A stretch of DNA of 64,000 nt from Candidatus Sulfotelmatobacter sp. (GTDB lineage Bacteria > Acidobacteriota > Terriglobia > Terriglobales > Acidobacteriaceae). Position 1 is the first letter of the stretch; every line of letters begins with the position of its first letter. The position numbers and the translations under genes are program-made. The stretch is taken from contig DASYBM010000004.1 in assembly GCA_036500765.1 (NCBI GenBank), positions 1,612,001 through 1,676,000 of the forward strand, in the 5' to 3' direction. This document shows, one piece after another, positions 36,798-45,190 of the stretch. A model generated the notes under the pieces. It was not told the origin of the DNA and made no database searches. It saw only the letters and a program-made list of their open reading frames with translations.

Positions 36798-37747
36798 AGT
36801 TTCCTTTCGTCGGGGAGGTCCTTCTCTTCTTCGCGTAAACGGTCGGCCAGCGTGGCTAGCGACCGCAATGCGTCCACTAAATCAAACTTCTCGGTCCCGC
36901 CCGGCGGCGATATGGTCATGGTGCCCGACGGGGTGTTGTCGCCCAGATCGAAATCCCGCGCCACATTGTCAACTACCGCCGCGCCGATCAGCTTCTGTTG
37001 GTCCACAAACGCGCTCACCAGACAGTGTTCGCTCAATAAGTTGATCACGCGCGGAATTCCCGCGGCATAGCGGTGAATGGCAGCCACCGCCTCCGGTTCG
37101 AATATCTGCTGCCCATTCGAGCCCGCTATGCGCAACCGTTGCTGCACGTAAGCCTTGGTTTCGTCGGGGGTCAGCGCGTGGGTTCTTGCCCGCAAGGTCA
37201 ACCGCTGGCGCAACTGGCGCAACTGCGGCTGCTTCAGCTTCTGCTCCAGCTCCGGTTGCCCCACCAGCACGATCTGCAACAGCTTTTCGGTGAAGGTCTC
37301 GAGATTGGTCAGCATCCGGATCTCTTCCAGCACTTCCTCGGAAAGATTCTGTGCTTCGTCTACGATCAGCACCGCAGTCTCTCCCGCCCGGTAGCGGTCC
37401 AGCAGCCAGTTGTACAGCCGCAGCAGGACTTGGCTCTTGGCCCTCGAATCGCAGGGGATGCCAAAATCCGCCATCATGTAGTCCAGAAACTGTGGCACGT
37501 TCAGGCGCGAGTTGAAAATGAAAGCCGTCGCCACCTGCTGTAGCCGCAGCCACTCCAGCAGTTTGTTGATGAGCGTGGTTTTGCCTGTGCCCACCTCCCC
37601 GGTGAGCAGAACGAAGCCCTTGCGGCTCTGAATGCCATAGGTCAGGCACGCCAGCGCCTCTTCGGTATGCCGCGTCAGAAACAGATAACGCGGGTCCGGG
37701 TTCACGTTGAACGGATTCGCCTTTAGTCCGTAGAACTCTTTGTACAT
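36794..37747 (-). CDS. ExeA-like AAA ATPase of the EPS/PEP-CTERM locus
   Basis: 317-aa AAA ATPase similar to the ExeA/GspA ATPase. It starts MYKEFYGLKANPFNVNPDPR. Walker A is LLTGEVGTGKTTLINKL (about residues 48-64), Walker B is TAVLIDEAQNLS-like (VLIVDEAQNLSEEVLEE), and the sensor region is QIVLVGQPELEQKL. Members of this family are fixed components of exosortase EPS loci (recalled as the PEP-CTERM locus ATPase). The role is unproven, perhaps assembly of the envelope-spanning complex. It is 24 bp after the chain-length gene. Confidence 0.88.
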   Translation of the reverse strand: MYKEFYGLKANPFNVNPDPRYLFLTRHTEEALACLTYGIQSRKGFVLLTGEVGTGKTTLINKLLEWLRLQQVATAFIFNSRLNVPQFLDYMMADFGIPCDSRAKSQVLLRLYNWLLDRYRAGETAVLIVDEAQNLSEEVLEEIRMLTNLETFTEKLLQIVLVGQPELEQKLKQPQLRQLRQRLTLRARTHALTPDETKAYVQQRLRIAGSNGQQIFEPEAVAAIHRYAAGIPRVINLLSEHCLVSAFVDQQKLIGAAVVDNVARDFDLGDNTPSGTMTISPPGGTEKFDLVDALRSLATLADRLREEEKDLPDERKL

Positions 37748-37771
37748 AGTTGTCCCTGAATCCAGCCTGGC

Positions 37772-39319
37772 CTAGACTCCGATCGTTAGCTTGTGCTCCT
37801 CAGGATTCTTGTCGTGGTTCCAGAACTTGAACTTCCCGTTCTTTACGGGCTCGGCGACGACTCCCACCCAGGGAACCGAAATCAGCAAGGGCAGCTCCAG
37901 CGCCGCCTCGGCATCGGCCTCGGTGCGGATCGAACTGTCGCGCAGCTCCAGCCACATGGCCAGCCCGCCACCCAAAGCCAACCCGGCCCCCAGCCCGCCT
38001 GCCGCAAAGAGCCAGCGATTGGGAAAACTGGGCGCGTCCGGTAGGTCCGCCGGATTCAGCGGAAACATCCGCTCACCTTCCTCCTGGTTGGTCATGTTCG
38101 CGGTCAAGTCGGCGTCGCTCTTCTTCGCCAGCAGATCCTGGTACGTCTTCTGCTGGTTGTCGTAGTCGCGGGTCAGACCTTTGTACTCCTCCTCGACGGC
38201 CGGGCTCAGCGATACGCGTCCCTCATAGACGGCGATCTCTTTCTGGAGCCGCCCCTGATCGCGCGTGGCTGCTGTAATCAGATCGGAGTACTGATGCACC
38301 TGGAGCCGCAATTGACGAATCTCCGGCGGCTCGGTGGCCGAAGCCTTGTCGTTGCTGGTGTCTGTCGGATCCGTCGACGCCTTGTTGATCTCCGCCAGCT
38401 TCTTCTTTACTTCCGCAATGTCAGCTTTGGTTTTGATCACGTCCGGATGGTCGTCGGTATAGCGGGCCTGAAGTCCCAGCAGCGCGGTTTGCAAGTCGGA
38501 GAGCTGCTTTTCCAGGGTTTGCGGATTGGTCGAGCTTTGCGCCGACTTCCACGCTCCCAATTGCTGCGCCAGCATCGACTCGGTGTAGGTCTTATCCTGC
38601 TGCGCGCGGTTCAGCGTTTGCGTATTCGCTTCCAGTTGCGAGTTCAGCCCCGACAGGATCTTCAGGTTATTCTCTTCATCTCCCGGAAGCTGTCCCACAT
38701 ACTTCTGCTTGAACTGCGCCAGGTTCTTGTCCAGTTCGTCCAGCCTATTTTTGGCATCGTCCAACCCTGTTTTCAACACCGCGCTGGTGCCATGGGCTGC
38801 GGCCTGAACCGAGAGCTGGTTCTCTTGTATGAGCAGGCCGGTAAGTTCATTGCAAATCTGCTGCGCCTCTCGGGCATTCCGATAGGTGTAGGTGACATTA
38901 AAGGCCGGCGTCGGCGGAGTTTGCCCTGGCTTCTTTTGCGATAACGACAGATCCGATACCACCGGTTCCACTCTCATATTCAGTCGAATATCGTCGATTA
39001 TCTCGCTGGCTTCCTGGCTGTTCCTGCCCGGAAACACCTTGTCCACCACCTTCTGTAGATTGGGCTGGCTCAGTACCTGCTGTTGCAGCGTCTCCATGCG
39101 GGAAGTCAAGTCCTGGGAAGCAATCGGCTGCACCATTTTTTCCGGCACCTTCTGCTGCTCCACCAGGATCGTCGACGACGAGGTGAACTTGGGCGTGAAA
39201 AAATAAGAGACCAGAAATCCGATGAGCGGCGCGATCAGCGCCGGAATCAGGATTACCTTCGCCCTGCGGCGCAGCATCGAAAGATAGTCGTCCATCGTTA
39301 ATTCGCGATTCTGAATCAT
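37772..39319 (-). CDS. Wzz/GumC-type polysaccharide chain-length determinant
   Basis: Inner-membrane co-polymerase, 515 aa. The N-terminal membrane segment (VILIPALIAPLIGFLVSYFF, about residues 17-36) and C-terminal one (NRWLFAAGGLGAGLALGGGLAMWL, about 435-458) flank a long periplasmic coiled-coil region rich in Gln/Leu heptads (about 160-400). The end of the periplasmic part has the PADLPDAPSFPNRW proline motif of the family. The kinase is a separate protein (35865-36797), as is usual in exosortase loci. It precedes the ATPase and kinase genes. Confidence 0.88.
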   Translation of the reverse strand: MIQNRELTMDDYLSMLRRRAKVILIPALIAPLIGFLVSYFFTPKFTSSSTILVEQQKVPEKMVQPIASQDLTSRMETLQQQVLSQPNLQKVVDKVFPGRNSQEASEIIDDIRLNMRVEPVVSDLSLSQKKPGQTPPTPAFNVTYTYRNAREAQQICNELTGLLIQENQLSVQAAAHGTSAVLKTGLDDAKNRLDELDKNLAQFKQKYVGQLPGDEENNLKILSGLNSQLEANTQTLNRAQQDKTYTESMLAQQLGAWKSAQSSTNPQTLEKQLSDLQTALLGLQARYTDDHPDVIKTKADIAEVKKKLAEINKASTDPTDTSNDKASATEPPEIRQLRLQVHQYSDLITAATRDQGRLQKEIAVYEGRVSLSPAVEEEYKGLTRDYDNQQKTYQDLLAKKSDADLTANMTNQEEGERMFPLNPADLPDAPSFPNRWLFAAGGLGAGLALGGGLAMWLELRDSSIRTEADAEAALELPLLISVPWVGVVAEPVKNGKFKFWNHDKNPEEHKLTIGV

Positions 39320-39396
39320 CTTCGTGTCCTTCCGGCCTCAATCCCTACCTTGCGCTCTTCCTCAATCTCAAGGTTCGGCATGCGCGGCCCTGCAAA

Positions 39397-40944
39397 TCAA
39401 TCAATCCGGATCGGGCGGGGAGTCCAGTCCAATCCAACTGTAAATACGTTCCGGTTCGAGATCCTGCCGCAGGCAGCACCAGTCCCGCAGTAGGAACGAT
39501 CGAACGACAACTCGCTAAACTGATAGCTCGTATACCCGTGAAATTCTCGGCCAAACGGCCGATGTACTCCGACTCCCGCGAAACCAAAGGAATACGCGTT
39601 CGCGTCGACCCCGGGGCATGGCGGCAGACTCGGATTCGACTGCCCGGGCAGATTGCAAGTGGCTGTTTCCGACTGCGTTAGACCTTGCAGGCGAACGTTG
39701 TGCGCGTATCCAATATCGGCGAAGCCGCTCCAAATCCGCGATAACGGACGATTCGCCGTAACCCGCGCAATGTCACTCTGCGCTCCTGCAAAAACTCCCG
39801 ATCCGCTGGTCTCGAATCGTTCATATCGCAAATCCAGCGACGTTCTCGTGAACTTGTACCGCAGCCGAAACTGTCCTGCAACTCCCAGCTTGGTATTCGG
39901 AACCGTGCCACTCAGGCACACTCCAGAGAAGAAAAATGGGCATGAACTGATGAGGGTGATCTGCGGCCCGGCTCCAATCAGCAAATCCATTCGTCCCGTG
40001 ATCCGGTGCCCGTACATGCCCTGGATTACGTGCGAATGAAACGCCGTGTCAAACACTGAGAAATCGAACGCCTGATATCCGTACACGAGGGCGATCTGGG
40101 TATGCGTGGTCAGAGTGCGGTTGTAGCCTACCTGTCCGGAAGTTTGCGAACTGCCAATGAAATTCACCCCCGTCGATTGATCGCTGCCATAAAAGTGCGT
40201 AAAAGCGTAGCCTCCCGCTACCGTGATGGAGGATTTGGGCGTAAGGCTTTCCGAAACGTCGGCCAGGCTTACATTCGTCATGCGTGAGACCTGTCCGAGG
40301 GCTCCCAGGCTGCTCCCTCCGAAGAAACTGCCGAAGGCCGTGGTTCCCAGGGACGAGATTCCCTGCGAGCCCGTCGACCCATAAGAGGATCCAAAGTTGC
40401 CTTCCGGTAGATAGCTGAAGCTATCGCGCAGCGACAGCTGGCCCCGCTTCCACGTGACCTTCTGATCGAGATCCATCTGCTGCAGCGTCTTCCAGCCAAT
40501 GCCCCGCAGGGTGTAGTAGGCGACGCCGCCGGCATAATCCATGGCCAGGTCGTAGTGGCTCCACAATCGTTTCAGCGTTGCGCTTCCGATCCCGCGAGTA
40601 ATCGAGGAGAAGGCCGAGCCTCCCGCGGTGTCGCCCGCATTGGAGTCCGCCGACTCGCTGAAGGTTGCTCCCGGTTGGATGTAACTCAGCGGCGCCGCGT
40701 GCGGTTCCAGCGACGGCAGATCGAGTCCCGACAGCGGAGGATTGTCGCTGACCGGGGGCGGGGGATTTTCCTGCCCGTAGGCAGGTACAGGCTCCTGCGG
40801 GCTGCTCTGCGGAACAGTGGTCTGCGGAGCAGTGGTCTGCGGAGCAGGCTCACCAGCCGGCGGCGTGGACGTGTCTTGCGCCCACGCTCCACACAGCGCG
40901 CACACCAGCATGCCCAGAATCCAGATGTTCTTACGTTGGCTCAT
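39397..40944 (-). CDS. outer-membrane beta-barrel-like protein of the EPS locus
   Basis: 515 aa with a signal peptide (IWILGMLVCALCGAWAQ) and a Pro/Gln/Thr-rich linker (about residues 22-85). A long region of alternating aromatic/polar strands follows (for example ISSLGTTAFGSFFGG, TQIALVYGYQAFDFSVFD, FRLRYKFTRTSLDLRYERF), characteristic of an outer-membrane beta-barrel. It lies between the Wza-like and chain-length genes. Similar-sized uncharacterised proteins occur at this place in exosortase loci. It may form the outer-membrane exit pore, since the Wza-like protein here is short and has no lipobox. The exact function is not known. Confidence 0.7.
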   Translation of the reverse strand: MSQRKNIWILGMLVCALCGAWAQDTSTPPAGEPAPQTTAPQTTVPQSSPQEPVPAYGQENPPPPVSDNPPLSGLDLPSLEPHAAPLSYIQPGATFSESADSNAGDTAGGSAFSSITRGIGSATLKRLWSHYDLAMDYAGGVAYYTLRGIGWKTLQQMDLDQKVTWKRGQLSLRDSFSYLPEGNFGSSYGSTGSQGISSLGTTAFGSFFGGSSLGALGQVSRMTNVSLADVSESLTPKSSITVAGGYAFTHFYGSDQSTGVNFIGSSQTSGQVGYNRTLTTHTQIALVYGYQAFDFSVFDTAFHSHVIQGMYGHRITGRMDLLIGAGPQITLISSCPFFFSGVCLSGTVPNTKLGVAGQFRLRYKFTRTSLDLRYERFETSGSGVFAGAQSDIARVTANRPLSRIWSGFADIGYAHNVRLQGLTQSETATCNLPGQSNPSLPPCPGVDANAYSFGFAGVGVHRPFGREFHGYTSYQFSELSFDRSYCGTGAACGRISNRNVFTVGLDWTPRPIRID

Positions 40945-41008
40945 CTCTTTCCTTCAAAACTATTCTTGCAGAACGATGCCACGGAACAGTCTTAGGGAAC
41001 GACTGATC

Positions 41009-41647
41009 TTAGGGAACGACGATCGTGTCGCCCGCCTGCAAAACAATATTCTGTTCTGGATTCCTTCCCTTCACCACTTCCTTGTAATTAAACGGATGCT
41101 TCACTTGCTTCCCGTTTTCATTGCGCAGCAGATAAGTCGCCTTGGGATTGGCGAATTGCGTGAAGCCGGCCTGAGCCAGCGCCTGCAGCATAGTCATGTG
41201 CGGCAGCAGCGCCATCGGCCCGGTATGCGCCACTTCTCCGGTCACGAAAATGCGCCGGCTATTCATCGCCGTCACCACTACCGTCACCCGCGGATCGGAA
41301 ATGTACTTCTTCAGTTGCTCGGTGAGCGAATCCTTCAATTGCAACGGCGTGAGCCCCGCCGCCGTTACATCGTTCAGCAGCGGCATCGAGATTTTTCCAT
41401 CGGGACGCACCGGCAACGTCTCGGAAAGATCCGGCTCCTTCCACACCGAAATATGCAGCGTGTCGTCGGCTCCGATGACGTAGTCGAGCGCCAGCGCGGG
41501 CGCCTGCTCCGCGGACTTGTCAGTTTGTACAGTTGCCTTATCGCTCTTGCCGGCCTCGGCTTTCGCCACTTCGCCGGACTGCGCCGGCAGACCCGCCGCC
41601 AACAGGCCCGTCGCTATTAACACTCCTATCTTCATCACTTTCGTCAT
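41009..41647 (-). CDS. Wza-like polysaccharide export protein
   Basis: 212 aa. A signal peptide (IGVLIATGLLAAGLPAQ) without a lipobox Cys is followed by the poly-export domain (YVIGADDTLHISVWKEPDLSETLPVRPDGKISMPLLNDV) and one SLBB-type domain (RRIFVTGEVAHTGPMALLPHMTMLQALAQAG). It lacks the additional SLBB repeats and C-terminal amphipathic helix of Wza, so it resembles the short export proteins of exosortase loci. It is the second gene of the leftward unit, 15 bp after the regulator gene. Confidence 0.88.
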   Translation of the reverse strand: MTKVMKIGVLIATGLLAAGLPAQSGEVAKAEAGKSDKATVQTDKSAEQAPALALDYVIGADDTLHISVWKEPDLSETLPVRPDGKISMPLLNDVTAAGLTPLQLKDSLTEQLKKYISDPRVTVVVTAMNSRRIFVTGEVAHTGPMALLPHMTMLQALAQAGFTQFANPKATYLLRNENGKQVKHPFNYKEVVKGRNPEQNIVLQAGDTIVVP

Positions 41648-41662
41648 CGACGTCTCCGGGAG

Positions 41663-42625
41663 CTAGGCTCCGTATCCTTCGAATCCAATTTGCTTCAATT
41701 TGTAGAGCAGGGCCTTGTAGCTGATCTGCAACTCGACCGCGGCCCGCCGCCGGTTCCAGCGCGTGCGCTTCAGCGCATTCAGGATCAACTCTTTTTCCGC
41801 TTCGCGCGAAGCCGCTCTCGATGCGGCCTTCAGAGAAATTCCCGCGGCATTGCCCCCCGCTTCCGGTCTACGCAAGAGAGCGCGGAGTCCGCCCAGCGCC
41901 ACCTGCTCGTCCCCCAGCGCCACCAGCACTCGCGCCGCGTCTTCCAGTTCGCGCAAATTCCCTGGCCAGGCATAGTCCAGAAACAAACGCAGCGTCTCGG
42001 CGCTCAGGTCGGGAACTGTGCGGCGGAAATCGCGGGCATATTTGCGCAGAAAATATCCCATCAAAAATGGGATGTCTTCCTTTCTTTGGCGCAACGGCGG
42101 CAGGCGCAGGCACACGCCGCTGATGCGGTAGTAAAGATCTTCGCGAAACCGGCCCCGCTTGACCTCGACTTCAAGATCGCGCGCACTGCTGCAAATCAGT
42201 CGTGCCCGCTCGCTACCCTCCGTGCTCTTGCCTGACGATTGAGGCAGAGCCTCCAACAGCCGGTCCTGCCCTTCCGCGCTCAAGTCCGCCAGCTCCTGGA
42301 GATAAATCGTCCCCGCACTCGCTCCGGCAATCTCTTGTTCTTCCAGAATCTCCAATTCTTCCGGCTTCAGGCCCAGGCATTGAAACCAGCGGAAAGGTTG
42401 CGCACTCCTTCGCGACATGCGATGGATCCGCAATGCTGTCGCATGCTTGCCCGATCCGGCTTCCGCCAGCACCAGCACCGGAACTTCGCTCTGCGCCAGT
42501 TCCCGGATTACCGCCTCGACCGGGCGCATGCTGGCGCTTACCCCTTCGACAAATGCGATTTCCGCCGGCGCCGCCGCCAAGCCTTCTCCGTCGCCTCGTC
42601 CAGCATTAGGCAAGATATTGCCCAT
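41663..42625 (-). CDS. truncated-type sigma-54 activator homologue with Fis-like DNA-binding domain
   Basis: 320 aa. The central domain resembles an NtrC-type AAA+ module: a modified Walker A (LAEAGSGKHATALRIH), RGRFREDLYYRISGVCLRLPPLRQRKEDIP, then YAWPGNLRELEDAARVL. The C-terminus is a Fis-type helix-turn-helix (LKRTRWNRRRAAVELQISYKALLYKLKQIG). There is no receiver domain. The GAFTGA loop that contacts sigma-54 is missing, the region reading EILEEQEIAGASAGTIYLQEL, and the Walker A deviates from GESGTGKE. It may bind DNA without activating sigma-54, or act as a repressor. It is the first gene of the leftward unit, behind the sigma-54-like promoter at 42682-42697. Confidence 0.82.
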   Translation of the reverse strand: MGNILPNAGRGDGEGLAAAPAEIAFVEGVSASMRPVEAVIRELAQSEVPVLVLAEAGSGKHATALRIHRMSRRSAQPFRWFQCLGLKPEELEILEEQEIAGASAGTIYLQELADLSAEGQDRLLEALPQSSGKSTEGSERARLICSSARDLEVEVKRGRFREDLYYRISGVCLRLPPLRQRKEDIPFLMGYFLRKYARDFRRTVPDLSAETLRLFLDYAWPGNLRELEDAARVLVALGDEQVALGGLRALLRRPEAGGNAAGISLKAASRAASREAEKELILNALKRTRWNRRRAAVELQISYKALLYKLKQIGFEGYGA

Positions 42626-43182
42626 TATTACCTTTCACCTGACGCCCGTTCAAACTGCACAGAACTTACTCTTGCCTCTCCTGCACGAGTGTTGCCACCC
42701 GATTCGCGGCTGGCAGATCTCGGTAGAGAACGATATATTATACCTATTTTCAATAACTTAGAGTTAAATTGGAAACGCCACGGGGGAGAGAAATCTATAG
42801 TAGCCTTCAGCCTTCAATCAACAATCCAATGGGTTTTGTGGGAAAACTTTTTCTCACATTGTCTGACTCCCAGCGCTAACGGTGGAAGCATTCCAAGCAC
42901 ACTTGCCGTAAATTGTAACCGTTTATATCTGCCACGCTGCCTGAATTTAATTGCCTCGACAATAACTCAAAAGTTATCCAGTACTCGCTTTCCCGCGATT
43001 CGGAGCTCATCGCCTTGCTTCCGATTCAATCCCATGAAAGTATCTCATGCATTCGCGCAACCTTGCCCTAGGGATTGGTACTTTCCGCAGATTTAACCTG
43101 GCCGTAACCATTGCTGTCGGTGGCAGGGCTAGAATCGCGCCTCATCCGGCATTTGGCCCAATTTTTTTCAGGAGCGTAGACG
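42626..43182. other. AT-rich divergent regulatory region between the assembly unit and the exosortase unit
   Basis: About 560 bp with no convincing gene. It holds the leftward sigma-54-like site (42682-42697) and an AT-rich block at about 42730-42775. A small dyad TGGAA-GCA-TTCCA-like lies near 42880. It is the natural place for control of both the leftward assembly unit and the rightward exosortase genes. No riboswitch fold was recognised. Confidence 0.5.
42682..42697 (-). promoter_or_regulatory. sigma-54-type promoter of the leftward EPS unit
   Basis: Read on the minus strand the site is TGGCAACACTCGTGCA. It has the -24 GG and -12 GC with exactly ten bases between them, as sigma-54 requires, and matches 9 of the 12 defined positions of TGGCACG-N4-TTGCW. 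The predicted transcript would start near 42671, about 45 nt before the regulator's ATG at 42625. Sigma-54 control is known for several PEP-CTERM systems. Confidence 0.55.
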
Positions 43183-43326
43183 ATGCGCAAAAAACGCCGT
43201 TCATTGTTCGACCGAATCGCATTTCTCGCGGTTATTGGAGTGCTGGCGGGCGCCGTTGGTGGCCTCGGAATCGGCGTGATCACCGGAAAAACGGCAAGTT
43301 CGCCGGCCGCGTCCACACCCCGCTAG
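43183..43326 (+). CDS. small glycine-zipper membrane protein (47 aa)
   Basis: Short reading frame of 47 aa that begins ATG CGC with AGGAG about 10 nt upstream. A basic N-terminus (MRKKRRSLFDR) is followed by one hydrophobic Gly-rich helix (IAFLAVIGVLAGAVGGLGIG) and a polar Ser/Pro tail. The positive-inside pattern predicts a single-span inner-membrane peptide, and the G-x3-G spacing a helix-packing zipper. It is the only candidate gene between the regulator and the exosortase. No family recognised. Confidence 0.55.
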   Translation: MRKKRRSLFDRIAFLAVIGVLAGAVGGLGIGVITGKTASSPAASTPR

Positions 43327-43509
43327 TCGGTAGCACTCTTGCTGCCGCTTCTCGACGGCTTCCGCCCTCGAACTCCGTGCCTCTGCCGGCACTCAGCGGA
43401 CCGCGGGTGGCTACGTTATTTTGGTGTATCCCAGGCCCCAATTTAACGTTGCGTGGCTCTCAGCTCTCGCTTATGCTGAGATTTCACCCAGGTAATAGGA
43501 TCTCTATCT

Positions 43510-44406
43510 CTGAATTCTCTGGCGCAAATCGAGCAAGTCTCCCAGCCTCCACGACGAGGATGGCTTGCATCGACCTCGTGGTACCAGCTTGCGATTATTG
43601 CGGCTCTGTCTCTGTGGCTCTTCGGGCCCACCCTCGTTCACCTCGTCAGTCAATGGTGGCAGAATCCCGATTTTTCTCACGGCTTTTTCGTGCCGTTATT
43701 CTCCGCCTTTGTCATCTGGCAGGAGCGCCACCGCCTGGCCAGAATTCCCCTCGACCCCTCCTGGTCCGGTCTGGTGCTGCTACTATTCGGTCTGGCTGTG
43801 TTTGTCGTGGGTCAGCTTGGAGCCGAACTTTTTCTCGCTCGCTCTTCCATGCTACTCGTGCTGGCCGGCCTGATTGTGCTCTTCTGGGGATGGAACTACT
43901 TTCGCGCTCTTCTGTTTCCGCTGGCGTTCTTGATTCTGATGATCCCGATCCCCACCATCGTCTTTAACCAGATCACATTTCCGCTCCAGTTACTGGACTC
44001 GCAAGCCGCCGCCGTCATTCTGCCCTGGCTGGGCGTGCCCGTATTCCGCGAGGGCAACGTAATCAATCTTCCTGCCATGCCGTTGAACGTAGCCGAGGCT
44101 TGCAGCGGCATCCGCTCGCTCATGTCTCTGGTTACGCTGGCCATCATTTACGGCTATCTGATGGATCGCCGAACCTCGGTCCGCGTGGTGCTGGCCATTG
44201 CTTCCGTACCCATCGCAGTCGCCGCCAACAGTCTGCGCATTATTGGAACCGGCCTGCTGGTGCAATACTGGGATCCCGACAAGGCGGAAGGCTATTTCCA
44301 CGCTTCCTGGGGTCTGTTTATCTTTCTGATTGCGCTGGTCGCGATGTATCTCCTACACCGGGCGATATGCCTGATTTGGCCGGTGGAAGCGGAGAAAGCG
44401 CTTTGA
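43510..44406 (+). CDS. exosortase (transpeptidase-like sorting enzyme)
   Basis: Polytopic membrane cysteine enzyme that recognises PEP-CTERM tails. The catalytic triad residues are visible: Cys in EACSGIRSL (about residue 198), Arg in NSLRIIG (about 243) and His in FHASWGLF (about 264). The conserved early motif PDFSHGFFVPLFSAFVIW lies at 43660-43713, but the first ATG/GTG/TTG in frame is GTG at 43690, inside this motif. The frame is open back to a TGA at 43477. I extend it to CTG 43510, preceded by a GGA-type site, giving 298 aa, the usual family length. A non-standard start or a sequence error upstream is possible. EpsI follows almost immediately. Confidence 0.85.
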   Translation: MNSLAQIEQVSQPPRRGWLASTSWYQLAIIAALSLWLFGPTLVHLVSQWWQNPDFSHGFFVPLFSAFVIWQERHRLARIPLDPSWSGLVLLLFGLAVFVVGQLGAELFLARSSMLLVLAGLIVLFWGWNYFRALLFPLAFLILMIPIPTIVFNQITFPLQLLDSQAAAVILPWLGVPVFREGNVINLPAMPLNVAEACSGIRSLMSLVTLAIIYGYLMDRRTSVRVVLAIASVPIAVAANSLRIIGTGLLVQYWDPDKAEGYFHASWGLFIFLIALVAMYLLHRAICLIWPVEAEKAL

Positions 44407-44408
44407 AA

Positions 44409-45044
44409 ATGCGTTTCATCGCCGCCGCCGCCCTGATCGGACTTACTGCCGTCCTGCTCCAGGCGCGCGGCCGCAACGAAGTCTTCCCCAAGCGACTGCC
44501 CCTCAATGCGTTCCCCCAGCAGTTCGGCGCGTGGAAGGCGACCGACTTGCCCATCGACAAGGAGACGCTCGACATTTTGGGCCCAGGCGACTTCCTCTTA
44601 CGCGAATATTCGCCACAAACCAACCTGAGTCCAACCGTCAATCTGTACATCGCGTATTTTCCCAGCCAGCGCGCGGGCGATACCATTCATTCGCCCAAGA
44701 ACTGCCTGCCTGGCGCAGGATGGCTGCCCGTGGAAAGCGAACGCATCCAGCTTTCTCTGCCGGGTCATGCGCCGTTTCCGGTCAACCGTTACGTCATCGC
44801 CAAAGGGGACTCCCGCCTGCTGGTCTTGTACTGGTATTGGGCCCACGATCGCGGAATCGCCAGCGAGTACTGGGCCAAGTATTATCTGGTAGCCGATGCC
44901 ATCCGCATGAACCGCAGCGACGGCGCCCTGGTGCGCATCTCGACGGCCATGCTTCCCGGAGAAAGTTCCATCGCCGCCCAACAGCGCCTGATGCCCTTCT
45001 CCGGCACGGTGGTTTCGTTGCTCGACGACTACATCCCTCGCTGA
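44409..45044 (+). CDS. epsI: EpsI family exosortase-associated protein
   Basis: 211 aa. An N-terminal signal/anchor (FIAAAALIGLTAVLLQ) precedes the EpsI (DUF3485) domain, with FGAWKATDLPI, YIAYFPSQRAGDTIHSPKNCLPGAGW (the conserved HSP-x-NC-x-PG core) and LVLYWYWAHDRG. It normally follows or is fused to exosortases of the EPS-linked class; here the two are separate, with 2 bp between stop and ATG (a TTG at 44403 would overlap). The conserved Cys and His suggest a periplasmic accessory or catalytic role in sorting or EPS coupling. Confidence 0.9.
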   Translation: MRFIAAAALIGLTAVLLQARGRNEVFPKRLPLNAFPQQFGAWKATDLPIDKETLDILGPGDFLLREYSPQTNLSPTVNLYIAYFPSQRAGDTIHSPKNCLPGAGWLPVESERIQLSLPGHAPFPVNRYVIAKGDSRLLVLYWYWAHDRGIASEYWAKYYLVADAIRMNRSDGALVRISTAMLPGESSIAAQQRLMPFSGTVVSLLDDYIPR

Positions 45045-45100
45045 CGTGTTCCGCAGTTTTTGGGGGCCCCGGCTAGCCACCGAAAGTAACAGGAGTAACT

Positions 45101-45129
45101 TTGGCCGTTTTCTTGGCTTACAATATGAT
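45101..45129 (+). promoter_or_regulatory. sigma-70-type promoter before the TPR lipoprotein gene
   Basis: TTGGCC (45101-45106), a spacer of 17 bp and TATGAT (45124-45129). This matches the -35 consensus at 4 of 6 positions and the -10 at 5 of 6. Transcription would start near 45136, about 55 nt before the ATG at 45191. Confidence 0.55.
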
Positions 45130-45190
45130 GGGTAGATCCTCCCCGAAAAATCATGCACATTGCCTCCGTGCTTGCCATTGGAGAATACCG

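Noticed and set aside
43099..43115. Second sigma-54-like sequence (TGGCCGTAACCATTGCT) upstream of the small peptide and exosortase
   Set aside because: The GG and GC elements are eleven bases apart, not ten; sigma-54 does not tolerate this spacing.
43455..43470. Two GCTCTC-type units just upstream of the exosortase as another heptad array
   Set aside because: Only two units and no inverted partner; too short to separate from chance.
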